From an uncultured Erysipelotrichaceae bacterium (lineage in GTDB: Bacteria > Bacillota_I > Bacilli_A > Erysipelotrichales > Erysipelotrichaceae), in assembly GCA_902786245.1 (NCBI GenBank), contig CADABS010000033.1:1-33594 (forward strand): 33,594 nt of DNA, in the 5' to 3' direction. Below are positions 1 to 8,039 of this stretch, piece by piece. The notes beneath the pieces are model-generated. The model ran no database searches, was not told the DNA's origin, and saw only the letters and a program-made list of their open reading frames with translations. Made by a program: the position numbers and the translations under genes. Positions within the stretch are counted from its first letter, which is position 1, and each line of letters starts with the position of its first letter.

Positions 1-60
1 GAAAACATGATAAGACAATATATACAAAACCAATAAGCGGCTAACCCCTCCTAAGTCTTT

Positions 61-81
61 CAGACTCTAGAAGAGGGTCTG
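61..81 (-). terminator. Possible weak hairpin after the TPR lipoprotein gene
   Basis: CAGACTCT and AGGGTCTG pair (one G-U) around a 5-nt loop just downstream of the minus-strand lipoprotein gene. No clear T-run follows on the minus strand, so a terminator role is uncertain. The rest of bases 1-95 shows nothing else I can support. Confidence 0.3.
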
Positions 82-95
82 CGCCGCATTTTGAA

Positions 96-1070
96 TCAAT
101 AATCGTATGTTTTTGTTCCGGTCAGGTTTCCTGCACCGTCATAGACACTGGAAGAAATGCGTCTGCCGGAGGAATCATATTCACTGGTTTCGTACATCAT
201 CAATGTGCCGTCTGCCAGATATCCTTCATATTTGATTTCATTACCGTTTTCATCATAGTAGTTCAGATAGTAGGCAACAAACTCGCCGTTGTTATCATAA
301 ACATTTCTTCTGGTTTCCAGACCGTTTCCGTCATATTCCATTGTCTGTGAAGAACGGAATGCACCATTGGCATCATAGAATTCATGCTTTTCCGGAAGAC
401 CGTTGGAACCATAGGTGACGAAGCATTTTTCATACAGGGATTCAACGCCGTTCTCCACGGTATAGTTTGTCCATCCTGTTCTCCGGTTTCCTTCGAATTC
501 ATATACATTGATGAAAACCAGATTTCCGTCGGTATCATATTCATCCGCTCTGCGGATATTACTGGAAGAATCCATGTATGTGCCGCTTTTCATTTCTTCG
601 GCTTTTGCGGCAACCTGCGCATCTGCTTTTACCGCAGAAGGGGCGCTTCCCAATAATTCCAGTGCTTCATCGAATTCATTGCGGCGGATCTGGACATCGG
701 CCATGCCGAGGTACGCTTCCGGATTATTTTCATCGATCTTTGCGGCAGTCTCGTAATCATCCCATGCGCGCTGCAGCTGTTCAACCAGTACATAAGCATC
801 GCCTCTGCGGATGAATACCGGGGCTTCCTGATCATCGATATCGATGGCTCTGGTAAAGGCTTCAATGGCTCCTTCATAGTTTTGAGCTTCCAGAAGTTTC
901 TTTCCTTCTTCGAATTCTTCTTCCCAGGTAATGACCGGTTCTTCGGGTACCGGTTCTTCTTCTTTTGTTTCAGGCTGTTCTGCTTCGGATGTTTCCGGTT
1001 CAGACGAACCGCATGCACTTAAGGATACGGCAAGAATACTGACAAGAAATACATGGAATAGCTGTTTCAT
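96..1070 (-). CDS. Lipoprotein with TPR repeats and C-terminal Tyr-Asp/Gly beta repeats
   Basis: A 324-residue protein with a signal peptide ending in a lipobox (LSAC, Cys20), so it should be lipid-anchored outside the membrane. A Glu/Pro-rich linker (residues 23-48) is followed by about three TPR-like helical pairs (52-145). The C-terminal half (172-324) has short repeats of the type EYDxxGN/YDNNGE with regular Tyr, Asp and Gly, resembling MORN or RHS/YD-style beta-hairpin repeats. TPR regions usually bind proteins, and the repeat half could bind a surface ligand. No catalytic motif is seen. The start is supported by a GGAG about 9 nt upstream. It is a single gene on the minus strand, and I cannot give a specific function. 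Confidence 0.8.
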   Translation of the reverse strand: MKQLFHVFLVSILAVSLSACGSSEPETSEAEQPETKEEEPVPEEPVITWEEEFEEGKKLLEAQNYEGAIEAFTRAIDIDDQEAPVFIRRGDAYVLVEQLQRAWDDYETAAKIDENNPEAYLGMADVQIRRNEFDEALELLGSAPSAVKADAQVAAKAEEMKSGTYMDSSSNIRRADEYDTDGNLVFINVYEFEGNRRTGWTNYTVENGVESLYEKCFVTYGSNGLPEKHEFYDANGAFRSSQTMEYDGNGLETRRNVYDNNGEFVAYYLNYYDENGNEIKYEGYLADGTLMMYETSEYDSSGRRISSSVYDGAGNLTGTKTYDY

Positions 1071-1181
1071 ATATATGCTCCGTTTCTGGTTCTATTTTAG
1101 CGCAGATTCATTCCTGCAGGATGTCTGTGATGATGAGAATTGTTGATTTCTTCCTGCAATCAGCCGCATCATGGAACAGAA

Positions 1182-3218
1182 TTACTTTGCTTTGATACTT
1201 TCGCTTTCAAAGATGAACAGGGTACTTCCCTCGGTTTCATCCGCAATACCGGAATAGCTGCGCCAGTTCCTGTCATTGATACGGAGTGTATCCAGACTGC
1301 GCATCAGATCAGAGATTCCATCCGCGTTCAGATCGCCGATCTTTTCTTTTCCTTCATTCCTGAATGTCTGCAGCCCGTCCCTGAATGCCCCGATTCCATT
1401 GAGCAGACTGCTGTATCCATTGTTCAGTTCTGTACCGGCTGCCGACAGCGACCGGATTCCTGTATCCAGCTGTGCACTGCCGTCTTTCAGCTGAGAGATA
1501 CCGGTGCGGAAAGCAGATACACCATCCTTCAGCTGAACACTGCCATCCGCAAGCTGAATGATTCCGTCTTTCATTTTGCATGCGTCTTCAAGAAACTGCT
1601 GCAGATCGATATCCGGAATACTGCCTTGTACCGCATCCGCGATGCGCTGCATCTGCCGGATCATATCCGCAGCTGTTTCCTTTGTGCTGTCATCGATGAT
1701 GATTGCAGGCAGGGCAGGAACATTCTGTATCGTGCGGATGGTCTCCTGCATCTTTTCTGCAAGCGAGAGCAGAGTATTGATATCGCTGCACATTTCTTCT
1801 GAAGATGCAATCAAAGCGGAAAGCTTTTCTTTTTCTTCTCCGGATAAAGCTTCATTTTCCAGAAGAACCGCTGCGGCATTGATTGTATCCTGTGCAGCTG
1901 CAGCGTCCTGTGCGGCTTTGGCGAAGATACCCGGATCGATCTCTTCGAGCGCTTTTACAGAACCGGCAGCGGACTGAATATATGTTTTCATTTCATCGAA
2001 ATATGCGTTCAGTGTTTCTGTATCGGTCTGGAAATCTTCTGCTGTACGGATCAGTATCTCTGCATCGCTGATCAGAGCTTCTCTGGCTTCCCGGTATTCC
2101 GTCTGTTTCTCTGCATCCAGGGACGCTTCGATATTTGCCGGATCCAGAGATACGACAGCTTCTTTCAATGTGACAAGACCGGTGCTGAGCTGTTCAGCGC
2201 CGGTCTGCAGTGCCGCGGACTGTTCATACAGTTCTTCTGTGCCGCTGCTGAGCGCATCCGCACCATCCGCGATCTGCCCGATTCCGTCTGTATACTGTTT
2301 CAGATATGTTCTGAATGTATCCGCACCGCTGTACAGATCATTTCCGGAAGATACCATTTTATCCAGGGCTTCGAATACCTGATCGATTTTTTCATCTATG
2401 CCGGAGGCATCTATGAATGTATCTTCGTCCAGTTCTCTGAACAGTCCGTTCGTAAATACCGTTGCGGTAAAGTCCAATGCAAAGCTGTCCGTATCCGCTT
2501 CCGCTTCCATATATACAGGCAGATCGATATCTTCTGTCATGTCCAAAGAGGCAAGGGGCAGAGCGTCTTTCCATCCCGGCAAAGCCACCCCGGCAATCAT
2601 GGATGAACCGCTGGAACGGATGACTTTCATATTCGTGCCTTTGACATTGGAAAAATGCTGATCAGGCAGAGAGAAAACCGTCAGTGCCGCAAAGGGAACG
2701 ATGTCTGTTCCTGTACCGGTATGATTCTCGTAATCAAACCGGATCTTTACGTGTCCGCTTTTCTCTGCAATCTGATCTGCAGAAACCTCCTGACCATTGA
2801 GATAATACGTAATCTTCACCCCGACAGGCAGCTGTGCCGTACCGTTGCCGGAAGCGGTAATGCTTTCACCGGTACAGTTCCATACATAGGTGCCGTCCGT
2901 ATCGGTGATATACTCTTCATCCCCGTCTTTGTTCCAGATATCAGACAGAGAAGAAATATCTCTGATGGCTTTTGCGTTCTCTGCAGGAATCAGAGTGAAT
3001 TCATCTTCAATATCTTTTACGGTACCGGACGCATCCGTATGCACCGTTATTCTTTCATTTTTCTCTGACGGGTACTGTGCTTCTGCAGGCAGTATCACAA
3101 TATCCGTTTCTTCCGCCTGTTCTGTCTCTTCCTGCGGTATCTGCGTTTCTTCTTGCTGCTCTGTGCTGCAGCCATAAAGCAGACAGAGAACTGTCATCTG
3201 ACATGTTATTTTTTTCAT
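1182..3218 (-). CDS. Coiled-coil lipoprotein with Pip/YhgE-like repeats, partner of ABC exporter
   Basis: Third gene of the ABC operon, 678 residues. The start is set at ATG 3218, because GGAG lies 8 nt before it; GTG 3227 and ATG 3224 are too close to that site. The permease TGA overlaps ATG 3224, indicating translational coupling. The signal peptide ends in LLYGC (lipobox). Acidic N-terminal beta-rich segments (to about residue 270) are followed by a long helical region. In it, motifs such as QLADGSVQLKDG, QLKDGSAQLDTG and ELNNGYSSL repeat with the xxLxxG spacing seen in the extracytoplasmic loops of YhgE/Pip and MmpL-like proteins. There is no second membrane span. I infer a periplasm-side adaptor or substrate-handling subunit of the adjacent FtsX-type transporter; the substrate is unknown. 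Confidence 0.75.
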   Translation of the reverse strand: MKKITCQMTVLCLLYGCSTEQQEETQIPQEETEQAEETDIVILPAEAQYPSEKNERITVHTDASGTVKDIEDEFTLIPAENAKAIRDISSLSDIWNKDGDEEYITDTDGTYVWNCTGESITASGNGTAQLPVGVKITYYLNGQEVSADQIAEKSGHVKIRFDYENHTGTGTDIVPFAALTVFSLPDQHFSNVKGTNMKVIRSSGSSMIAGVALPGWKDALPLASLDMTEDIDLPVYMEAEADTDSFALDFTATVFTNGLFRELDEDTFIDASGIDEKIDQVFEALDKMVSSGNDLYSGADTFRTYLKQYTDGIGQIADGADALSSGTEELYEQSAALQTGAEQLSTGLVTLKEAVVSLDPANIEASLDAEKQTEYREAREALISDAEILIRTAEDFQTDTETLNAYFDEMKTYIQSAAGSVKALEEIDPGIFAKAAQDAAAAQDTINAAAVLLENEALSGEEKEKLSALIASSEEMCSDINTLLSLAEKMQETIRTIQNVPALPAIIIDDSTKETAADMIRQMQRIADAVQGSIPDIDLQQFLEDACKMKDGIIQLADGSVQLKDGVSAFRTGISQLKDGSAQLDTGIRSLSAAGTELNNGYSSLLNGIGAFRDGLQTFRNEGKEKIGDLNADGISDLMRSLDTLRINDRNWRSYSGIADETEGSTLFIFESESIKAK

Positions 3219-3223
3219 GTTCA

Positions 3224-5545
3224 TCACTCCACATTCTTCAGTGCTTCTTCCATCGGTATTTTCCGGATCTTGCGGGATTCAGACAATGCGACCGCTCCAT
3301 AGGATATCCATCCGAGAGCCGCCATTCCGGCCATGGTCTTAAAGGATATGTCCAGCGGCATCCAGCCGGACATCATTGTTCTCAGCATGATGCGGATGAT
3401 CCATAGCAGTACATAATACACAGCCGGTATCGTTGCGGCCATGAGAAATACGGTGACGATGCTTGTCAGATGCATATACAGCGTCCGTACTTCCCGGTCT
3501 GAACAGCCGAGAATCTTGATCATGGAGATGGACTGCGTATTCCGCTCGATGATGATTTTGGAAAGGATATAGATCAGCACAATGAATATGATCACGGAAA
3601 AACCGTCGACCATATACATCATGCCGCCGAAGGATACCATCAGCTGTCTGGATACCTTGGTCAGTGATTCTTCGTCAATGACAGTGGAGATACAGGCTTC
3701 ATCAATATCAGTGATTTCAGAATTGCTGAAATATCCCGAGAACGTATTCTCACCTAGGTCAAATATACGGTTCATGGCCTGCTGATCCATAAATACCGCT
3801 ACAGCTCCTTCATAGGGATAGATGCCTGTGACTGTGAATGTATACGTTTTATCGCCATAGGATTCTTTAAAACTGAATGTATCTCCTTCCCGGATCATGT
3901 ACTTATCGGCCATCGCTGAGGACACGAAGAAATCATCCGCCTGCAGCTCCTGATGGATATAGCGGCTGCTGTCAATGATGCCGTAGAACATGATTTCTTC
4001 TTCCCGGCAGTTCGGGACATCATATGTTTTCAGTGCATATGCAGTAAACTTCTCCGCATCAGGATTATCTGTTTCCATCTTCTGTGCATACATCATCATA
4101 TTCATCATGCTTTCCAGCCGGTGTGTATCGTCCGCTGCACTGGCCGGAAGCTGCAGAAGATATTGGTATCTGCACAGCATATTGTCTTTGATGCTGTTTT
4201 CATAATCGGTCAGGCTCTGAGGCAGTGCCATACCGAACATCAGCAGCACATTGGCAAAGAAAATGCCGAGCGCCAGGATCAGATAATTGCCCTTGTTCTG
4301 CAGCAGGATCCTGAGGTGGAAACGCTGTACGAAAGGCATTCCATGCGGCAGCCGCACAGCCTTCCGGTTCTTTCTGCTGCTGAGATCATTGCGCAGAAAA
4401 CGGATCACCGGCAGACGCATCACTGTCTGCAGTGAGAAATATGTAACGGCAGCCATGATCATAACCGGCACCAATGTTGTTTTGACAAATGCCTCCGGAT
4501 TATAACGGGTTACATAAGTCGGCAGTGAATAGCTGTCATAGTACAGATCAGCACAGATTTTTTTCATCCATGTATAGCCCAATACATTTCCCACAGCAGC
4601 GCTGAACAGTGTCACTGCCACCGGCATGGCCATATAATGCCGGATCAGTTCGCTTTTGGTATATCCTGCTGCCCGGAGCGATCCGATGACGGAAGCCTCT
4701 TTTACAACTGTGTCACGGATCGTGATCCGGAATACAAAGGCAACGATGACAATGATGATATATAAGAGAAACTCCATCATGACTTTGTCAGAGCCCATGT
4801 CGTCACCGGTAAACATGATCGCATGATTCATATATCTGGGTACATATTCCTCCATAGGGGATACACTGTTGATATGACCCATCAGTTCTTCTGACAGATC
4901 ATGTTCCGCATCAGCGTCTGCCGGAGGCTGATGGTATTTCCATGCATAGCAGTACCGCAGAGATGCTTCAGGAAGCAGATCAAAAGCTTCTGCTGTAACG
5001 ATTGCGGTGCCGAAGCGGACGGAATCGAACATCATATCGTTATTGTTTTCAAACATCGTGCTGTAATCAGACAAAGCCACAAGACCGCTGACATGCCAGG
5101 TTTTTCCCATAGAGACAAGGGTATCACCCGTTCTGATGCCATTGTTATCCGCAAACATCCGGTCAATGGCGATTTCATCTGTTTTCTCGGGAAATGAACC
5201 GTTCATCAGACAGACGAGATTGACATCGGTTCTTTCCGCAAAGATCCGTATCGTTGTACTGTTATCAAAAGGCGTATCCTTATAATAATTTTCAAACAGC
5301 GTGATACCCTGTTTTTCAATGCGCCTGATCTGTCCCTTGTTCAATGCGTTCCTGACCCGGAAATGCCCGTCTTCAACATTGTATTTTTCAAAGCTTTCGT
5401 TATAGGTCATGATCATTGAATTATCCGCAACGAGAAAACCGCTGACAAATGAAATGGACAAAGTCAGCAGAATGAAGATCGTGGCATATTTGCCGAAATC
5501 GCTGCGCAGTTCCCGGGCAAAGCGCTTCAGAAGAGGATTTCTCAT
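3224..5545 (-). CDS. ABC transporter permease, FtsX/MacB type, two FtsX domains
   Basis: A 773-residue membrane protein. I place the start at ATG 5545, since GGAG is 8 nt upstream; an in-frame GTG at 5554 is the alternative. One N-terminal membrane span (about residues 20-40) is followed by a large extracytoplasmic domain. A first FtsX helix bundle lies near residues 250-370 and a second external domain follows a helix at about 420. A C-terminal FtsX bundle includes FSVIIFIVLIYILSKIIIE and a late MEEALK-type tail. This topology is typical of permeases that push large or hydrophobic substrates, lipids or peptides out of the membrane, not of importers. It overlaps the ATPase stop region and is coupled to the lipoprotein behind it. 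Confidence 0.88.
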   Translation of the reverse strand: MRNPLLKRFARELRSDFGKYATIFILLTLSISFVSGFLVADNSMIMTYNESFEKYNVEDGHFRVRNALNKGQIRRIEKQGITLFENYYKDTPFDNSTTIRIFAERTDVNLVCLMNGSFPEKTDEIAIDRMFADNNGIRTGDTLVSMGKTWHVSGLVALSDYSTMFENNNDMMFDSVRFGTAIVTAEAFDLLPEASLRYCYAWKYHQPPADADAEHDLSEELMGHINSVSPMEEYVPRYMNHAIMFTGDDMGSDKVMMEFLLYIIIVIVAFVFRITIRDTVVKEASVIGSLRAAGYTKSELIRHYMAMPVAVTLFSAAVGNVLGYTWMKKICADLYYDSYSLPTYVTRYNPEAFVKTTLVPVMIMAAVTYFSLQTVMRLPVIRFLRNDLSSRKNRKAVRLPHGMPFVQRFHLRILLQNKGNYLILALGIFFANVLLMFGMALPQSLTDYENSIKDNMLCRYQYLLQLPASAADDTHRLESMMNMMMYAQKMETDNPDAEKFTAYALKTYDVPNCREEEIMFYGIIDSSRYIHQELQADDFFVSSAMADKYMIREGDTFSFKESYGDKTYTFTVTGIYPYEGAVAVFMDQQAMNRIFDLGENTFSGYFSNSEITDIDEACISTVIDEESLTKVSRQLMVSFGGMMYMVDGFSVIIFIVLIYILSKIIIERNTQSISMIKILGCSDREVRTLYMHLTSIVTVFLMAATIPAVYYVLLWIIRIMLRTMMSGWMPLDISFKTMAGMAALGWISYGAVALSESRKIRKIPMEEALKNVE

Positions 5546-5547
5546 CG

Positions 5548-6246
5548 CTACCACTCCAGTTTCTCTGCCGGAACTTTCTGATCGTTCATGGTGATATCGC
5601 GGATCATCCCGTCACGCAGCCGTATGATCTTGTCCGCCATCAGCCGGATCGCATCATTATGCGTGACCATGATCACCGTACTTCCGTATTTCTGATTGAC
5701 CGTTTCGATCAGTTTCAGTATTTCTTTCGATGTTCTGTAATCCAGAGCACCGGTCGGCTCATCGCAGAGCAGGATATCAGGGTTTTTGATAATTGCTCTG
5801 CCAATCGCGGTGCGCTGCTGCTGTCCGCCGGAAAGCTGGCTTGGAATTTTATCCTGATGTTCTGTCAGACCGAGCACATCCAGCAGGGTATCTGTATCCA
5901 GCGGATCGCTGCTGAGCCAGGCGCCGACTTCAATGTTTTCCCTTACAGTCAGATTCGGAATCAGATTATACAGCTGGAAAATATAGCCCAGATGCTTTCT
6001 CCTGTATCGCGTCAGCTGTTTTTCATTCATCTGCGAAAGTTTTTCGTTCTGTATCATCACTTCACCGGAATCAGGTCTGTCAATGCCGCCGATGATATTC
6101 AGCAGGGTACTTTTTCCCGATCCGGAAGATCCCAGCAGTACCAGAAATTCTCCTTTTTCCGCCTGCAGACTGATGCCTTTGAGTACATCTGTCCGGTTCT
6201 CTTTTTCACCATATGCCTTTTTTATATCTCTCAGTTCCAGGAACAT
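5548..6246 (-). CDS. ABC transporter ATP-binding protein, MacB/LolD family
   Basis: A 232-residue ATPase that powers the FtsX-type permease encoded next to it. Walker A is GSSGSGKST (residues 39-47), the signature is LSGGQ (138-142), Walker B is ILLCDE (158-163), and the H-loop lies in VTHND. The length is normal for the family. The GGTGAT just before the ATG is a modest ribosome binding site. The gene is first in a three-gene minus-strand operon. An inverted-repeat array lies 10-40 bp upstream, inside the likely promoter, which suggests repression by a small DNA-binding regulator that is not encoded beside it. Confidence 0.95.
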   Translation of the reverse strand: MFLELRDIKKAYGEKENRTDVLKGISLQAEKGEFLVLLGSSGSGKSTLLNIIGGIDRPDSGEVMIQNEKLSQMNEKQLTRYRRKHLGYIFQLYNLIPNLTVRENIEVGAWLSSDPLDTDTLLDVLGLTEHQDKIPSQLSGGQQQRTAIGRAIIKNPDILLCDEPTGALDYRTSKEILKLIETVNQKYGSTVIMVTHNDAIRLMADKIIRLRDGMIRDITMNDQKVPAEKLEW

Positions 6247-6255
6247 ATCATCACC

Positions 6256-6304
6256 ATGTTAGCTTACGCTAACCTATGCTAACATCAATTGAACGATTAT
6301 TCAA
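6256..6304. promoter_or_regulatory. Operator-like inverted repeats between the ABC operon and the FRG gene
   Basis: ATGTTAGC (6256-6263) is inverted as GCTAACAT (6278-6285). A further GCTAAC (6268-6273) lies exactly 10 bp before the last one and pairs with GTTAGC (6258-6263). A second inverted repeat, TTGAA/TTCAA, lies at 6289-6304. On the minus strand TTGAAT-17 nt-TAGCAT runs through both elements and could be the ABC promoter. This looks like a repressor-controlled divergent region; the cognate regulator is unknown. Confidence 0.5.
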
Positions 6305-6355
6305 CTGTTCATCATCAGATAATATATGTATTATTCAATGTGTTTTGAAAACGCA

Positions 6356-6361
6356 TATAAT
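6356..6361 (+). promoter_or_regulatory. Likely -10 box of the FRG gene
   Basis: A perfect TATAAT lies 26 bp before the chosen start. Only a weak -35 match (TTCAAT, 16-bp spacing) is present. Confidence 0.4.
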
Positions 6362-6386
6362 TATTATATACAACGGAGACATGCCT

Positions 6387-7211
6387 ATGATCACAGTCAG
6401 ACATATAACGAAAATCGATGAACTCGGACCGATCATCTTTGATCAGCACCTGGAAAAAAATCTGAACCGCTACCGTTCAGGCAGCCTGTACAAAGGCCTC
6501 AACAATGAAAAATGGGAACTGACAACCAGTCTCTACCGCAACTGCAGAGAAAAAAAGAATGAACTGGAAAGTATCATTCTGCGCAGCTTTACCAAATATG
6601 CTTCCTTTGAAGATCCCGAACTGAAAAACTCGGTCTGGCGGCAGCTGATCATCGGCCAGCACCATGGTCTGCCCACCCGGATGCTGGACTGGACCTATTC
6701 ACCCCTCATCGGTCTGCATTTTGCGACCAGCGTCGAACCGGAAAAACTCGGTATCCGCAATGCCGTGCTCTGGAAGATCGATGCCGATGAGATCAATACC
6801 AAGCTGCCGGATAAATACAGAAGACAGCTGATGATGGACCGTGCCCATATATTTACCGTAGAGATGCTGCAGAGATGCACAGAATCGCTGACCGAATATG
6901 ATCTGGATATGAAAGACCATGCCATGGTTCTGATGGAACCGCCTTCGATCGACCAGCGCATCGTCAACCAGTATGCAAGCTTTGCGATTATTCCCAAGGA
7001 TATCGAAGCAGCGGACGGTTCCTTGACGATTGAGCGCTATCTCGATGAAAACACCGAGAAGACGGTCAAATACATCATCGACAGATCTCTGATCTGGCGG
7101 ATCCGGGATATGCTGGATCAGATGAATATCAATGAACGGATCATCTATCCCGGTCTCGACGGACTGTCCCAGTGGATCAAGCGCCATTATTATGTCACAG
7201 ACAAAGAATGA
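6387..7211 (+). CDS. FRG domain-containing protein
   Basis: A 274-residue protein. The start at ATG 6387 is chosen because GGAG sits 8 nt upstream; ATG 6381 is only 2 nt from it, and an upstream ATG at 6276 lies in the operator. The FRG domain covers about residues 25-125: LYKGLNN stands at the eponymous Phe-Arg-Gly position (degenerate here), and the hallmark GQHHGLPTRMLDWT (90-103) is followed by SPLIGLHFA. The domain is common in phages, toxin-like loci and defence islands, but its biochemistry is poorly defined. The C-terminal half shows no domain I recognise. It is a single gene with its own terminator, divergent from the ABC operon. Confidence 0.85.
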   Translation: MITVRHITKIDELGPIIFDQHLEKNLNRYRSGSLYKGLNNEKWELTTSLYRNCREKKNELESIILRSFTKYASFEDPELKNSVWRQLIIGQHHGLPTRMLDWTYSPLIGLHFATSVEPEKLGIRNAVLWKIDADEINTKLPDKYRRQLMMDRAHIFTVEMLQRCTESLTEYDLDMKDHAMVLMEPPSIDQRIVNQYASFAIIPKDIEAADGSLTIERYLDENTEKTVKYIIDRSLIWRIRDMLDQMNINERIIYPGLDGLSQWIKRHYYVTDKE

Positions 7212-7223
7212 ACAATGACGGAA

Positions 7224-7253
7224 GGCCTCATCTCCGGCGGGAGAGGTCTTTTT
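7224..7253 (+). terminator. Rho-independent terminator of the FRG gene
   Basis: GGCCTC (7224-7229) pairs with GAGGTC (7243-7248, one G-U) and is followed by five T residues. Confidence 0.7.
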
Positions 7254-7270
7254 CTGTTCTGCAGATACAG

Positions 7271-7297
7271 AAAAAGCTGCAGCACACAGCCGCAGCT
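7271..7297 (-). terminator. Terminator of the membrane-protein operon
   Basis: On the minus strand AGCTGC and GCAGCT (7275-7280 / 7292-7297) form a stem with an 11-nt loop, followed by a TTTTT run (A residues at 7271-7275). Confidence 0.65.
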
Positions 7298-7315
7298 CTC
7301 TTATCCGTATGCAGA

Positions 7316-8038
7316 TTATGCCTTTGCCGGTTTTTTGTTCATTGCTTTGGCAATGAAGATCATTGCCATGCCTGCGCCGGCCATGATCCATCCTGCAAGA
7401 CGCAGAACCTTTGCACTGCTGATGAGTGCACCAAGGGCAAAGCCAAGGGTCAGTCCGGTCAGGAAATGATCGGCTGTATCTGCTTTGATTATATCGGAGA
7501 GTTTTTTGAATGTATTCCAGATCAGTCCCTTATGGAGCTGCAGCTGGGACGCTGCCTCTGTCATCAGGGCGACGCTGACAAACGAATTGACGAGTTTTCC
7601 GTTGCCCGAGAGGAACAGCGAAAGTATCAGCGCAATGCCGCATCCGGCAATCTGGGCACCGAGCTGCACCGGATCCTTGACGATCCAGGATTTGATCTTT
7701 TTGACATAGGGAACCATATACAGGAACTTCTTACCGAGCAGTTTTCCCGACTGCAGGAAGCGTTCTTTGACCGGTTTCTTTGAAAACAGCAGGATCCAGA
7801 TTGCTTTTTCAAAGAAGATAAAGATCACTGCACGGCCGATGGAACCGCCGATCATGCCCAGACGCGATGTCCCGGTCAGACCGGCAAGGGCACCGCTGAG
7901 ATAATTGAAGGGCCACAGCAGCGCCGGCCGGAATCCCATGCATGCGGCGATCTGCAGTACCAGCCAGACGGTCACTGCGACCGCAAGCGACGGCAGAATG
8001 CTTTTGAAATATGCCCCGAATTCTTTCAGTCTTTCCAT
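7316..8038 (-). CDS. Multi-pass membrane protein of unknown function
   Basis: A 240-residue hydrophobic protein. Predicted membrane stretches lie near residues 14-34, 43-60, 68-84, 128-145 and 193-228, with a Lys-rich segment at about 85-120 that should lie in the cytoplasm. The C terminus is basic (KKPAKA). I do not recognise the family. It starts 1 nt after the stop of the secreted-protein gene, with an AGGAGG placed inside that gene's end, so the two are co-translated and probably act together. Extra copies of Gly in GALAGLTG and GLTLGFALGALI suggest tight helix packing. No catalytic or transport signature is visible. Confidence 0.75.
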   Translation of the reverse strand: MERLKEFGAYFKSILPSLAVAVTVWLVLQIAACMGFRPALLWPFNYLSGALAGLTGTSRLGMIGGSIGRAVIFIFFEKAIWILLFSKKPVKERFLQSGKLLGKKFLYMVPYVKKIKSWIVKDPVQLGAQIAGCGIALILSLFLSGNGKLVNSFVSVALMTEAASQLQLHKGLIWNTFKKLSDIIKADTADHFLTGLTLGFALGALISSAKVLRLAGWIMAGAGMAMIFIAKAMNKKPAKA

Positions 8039-8039
8039 C

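Noticed and set aside
7172-7783. 203-codon plus-strand frame crossing the end of the FRG gene
   Set aside because: It runs through two terminators and in antisense over the membrane protein, and has no start signal.
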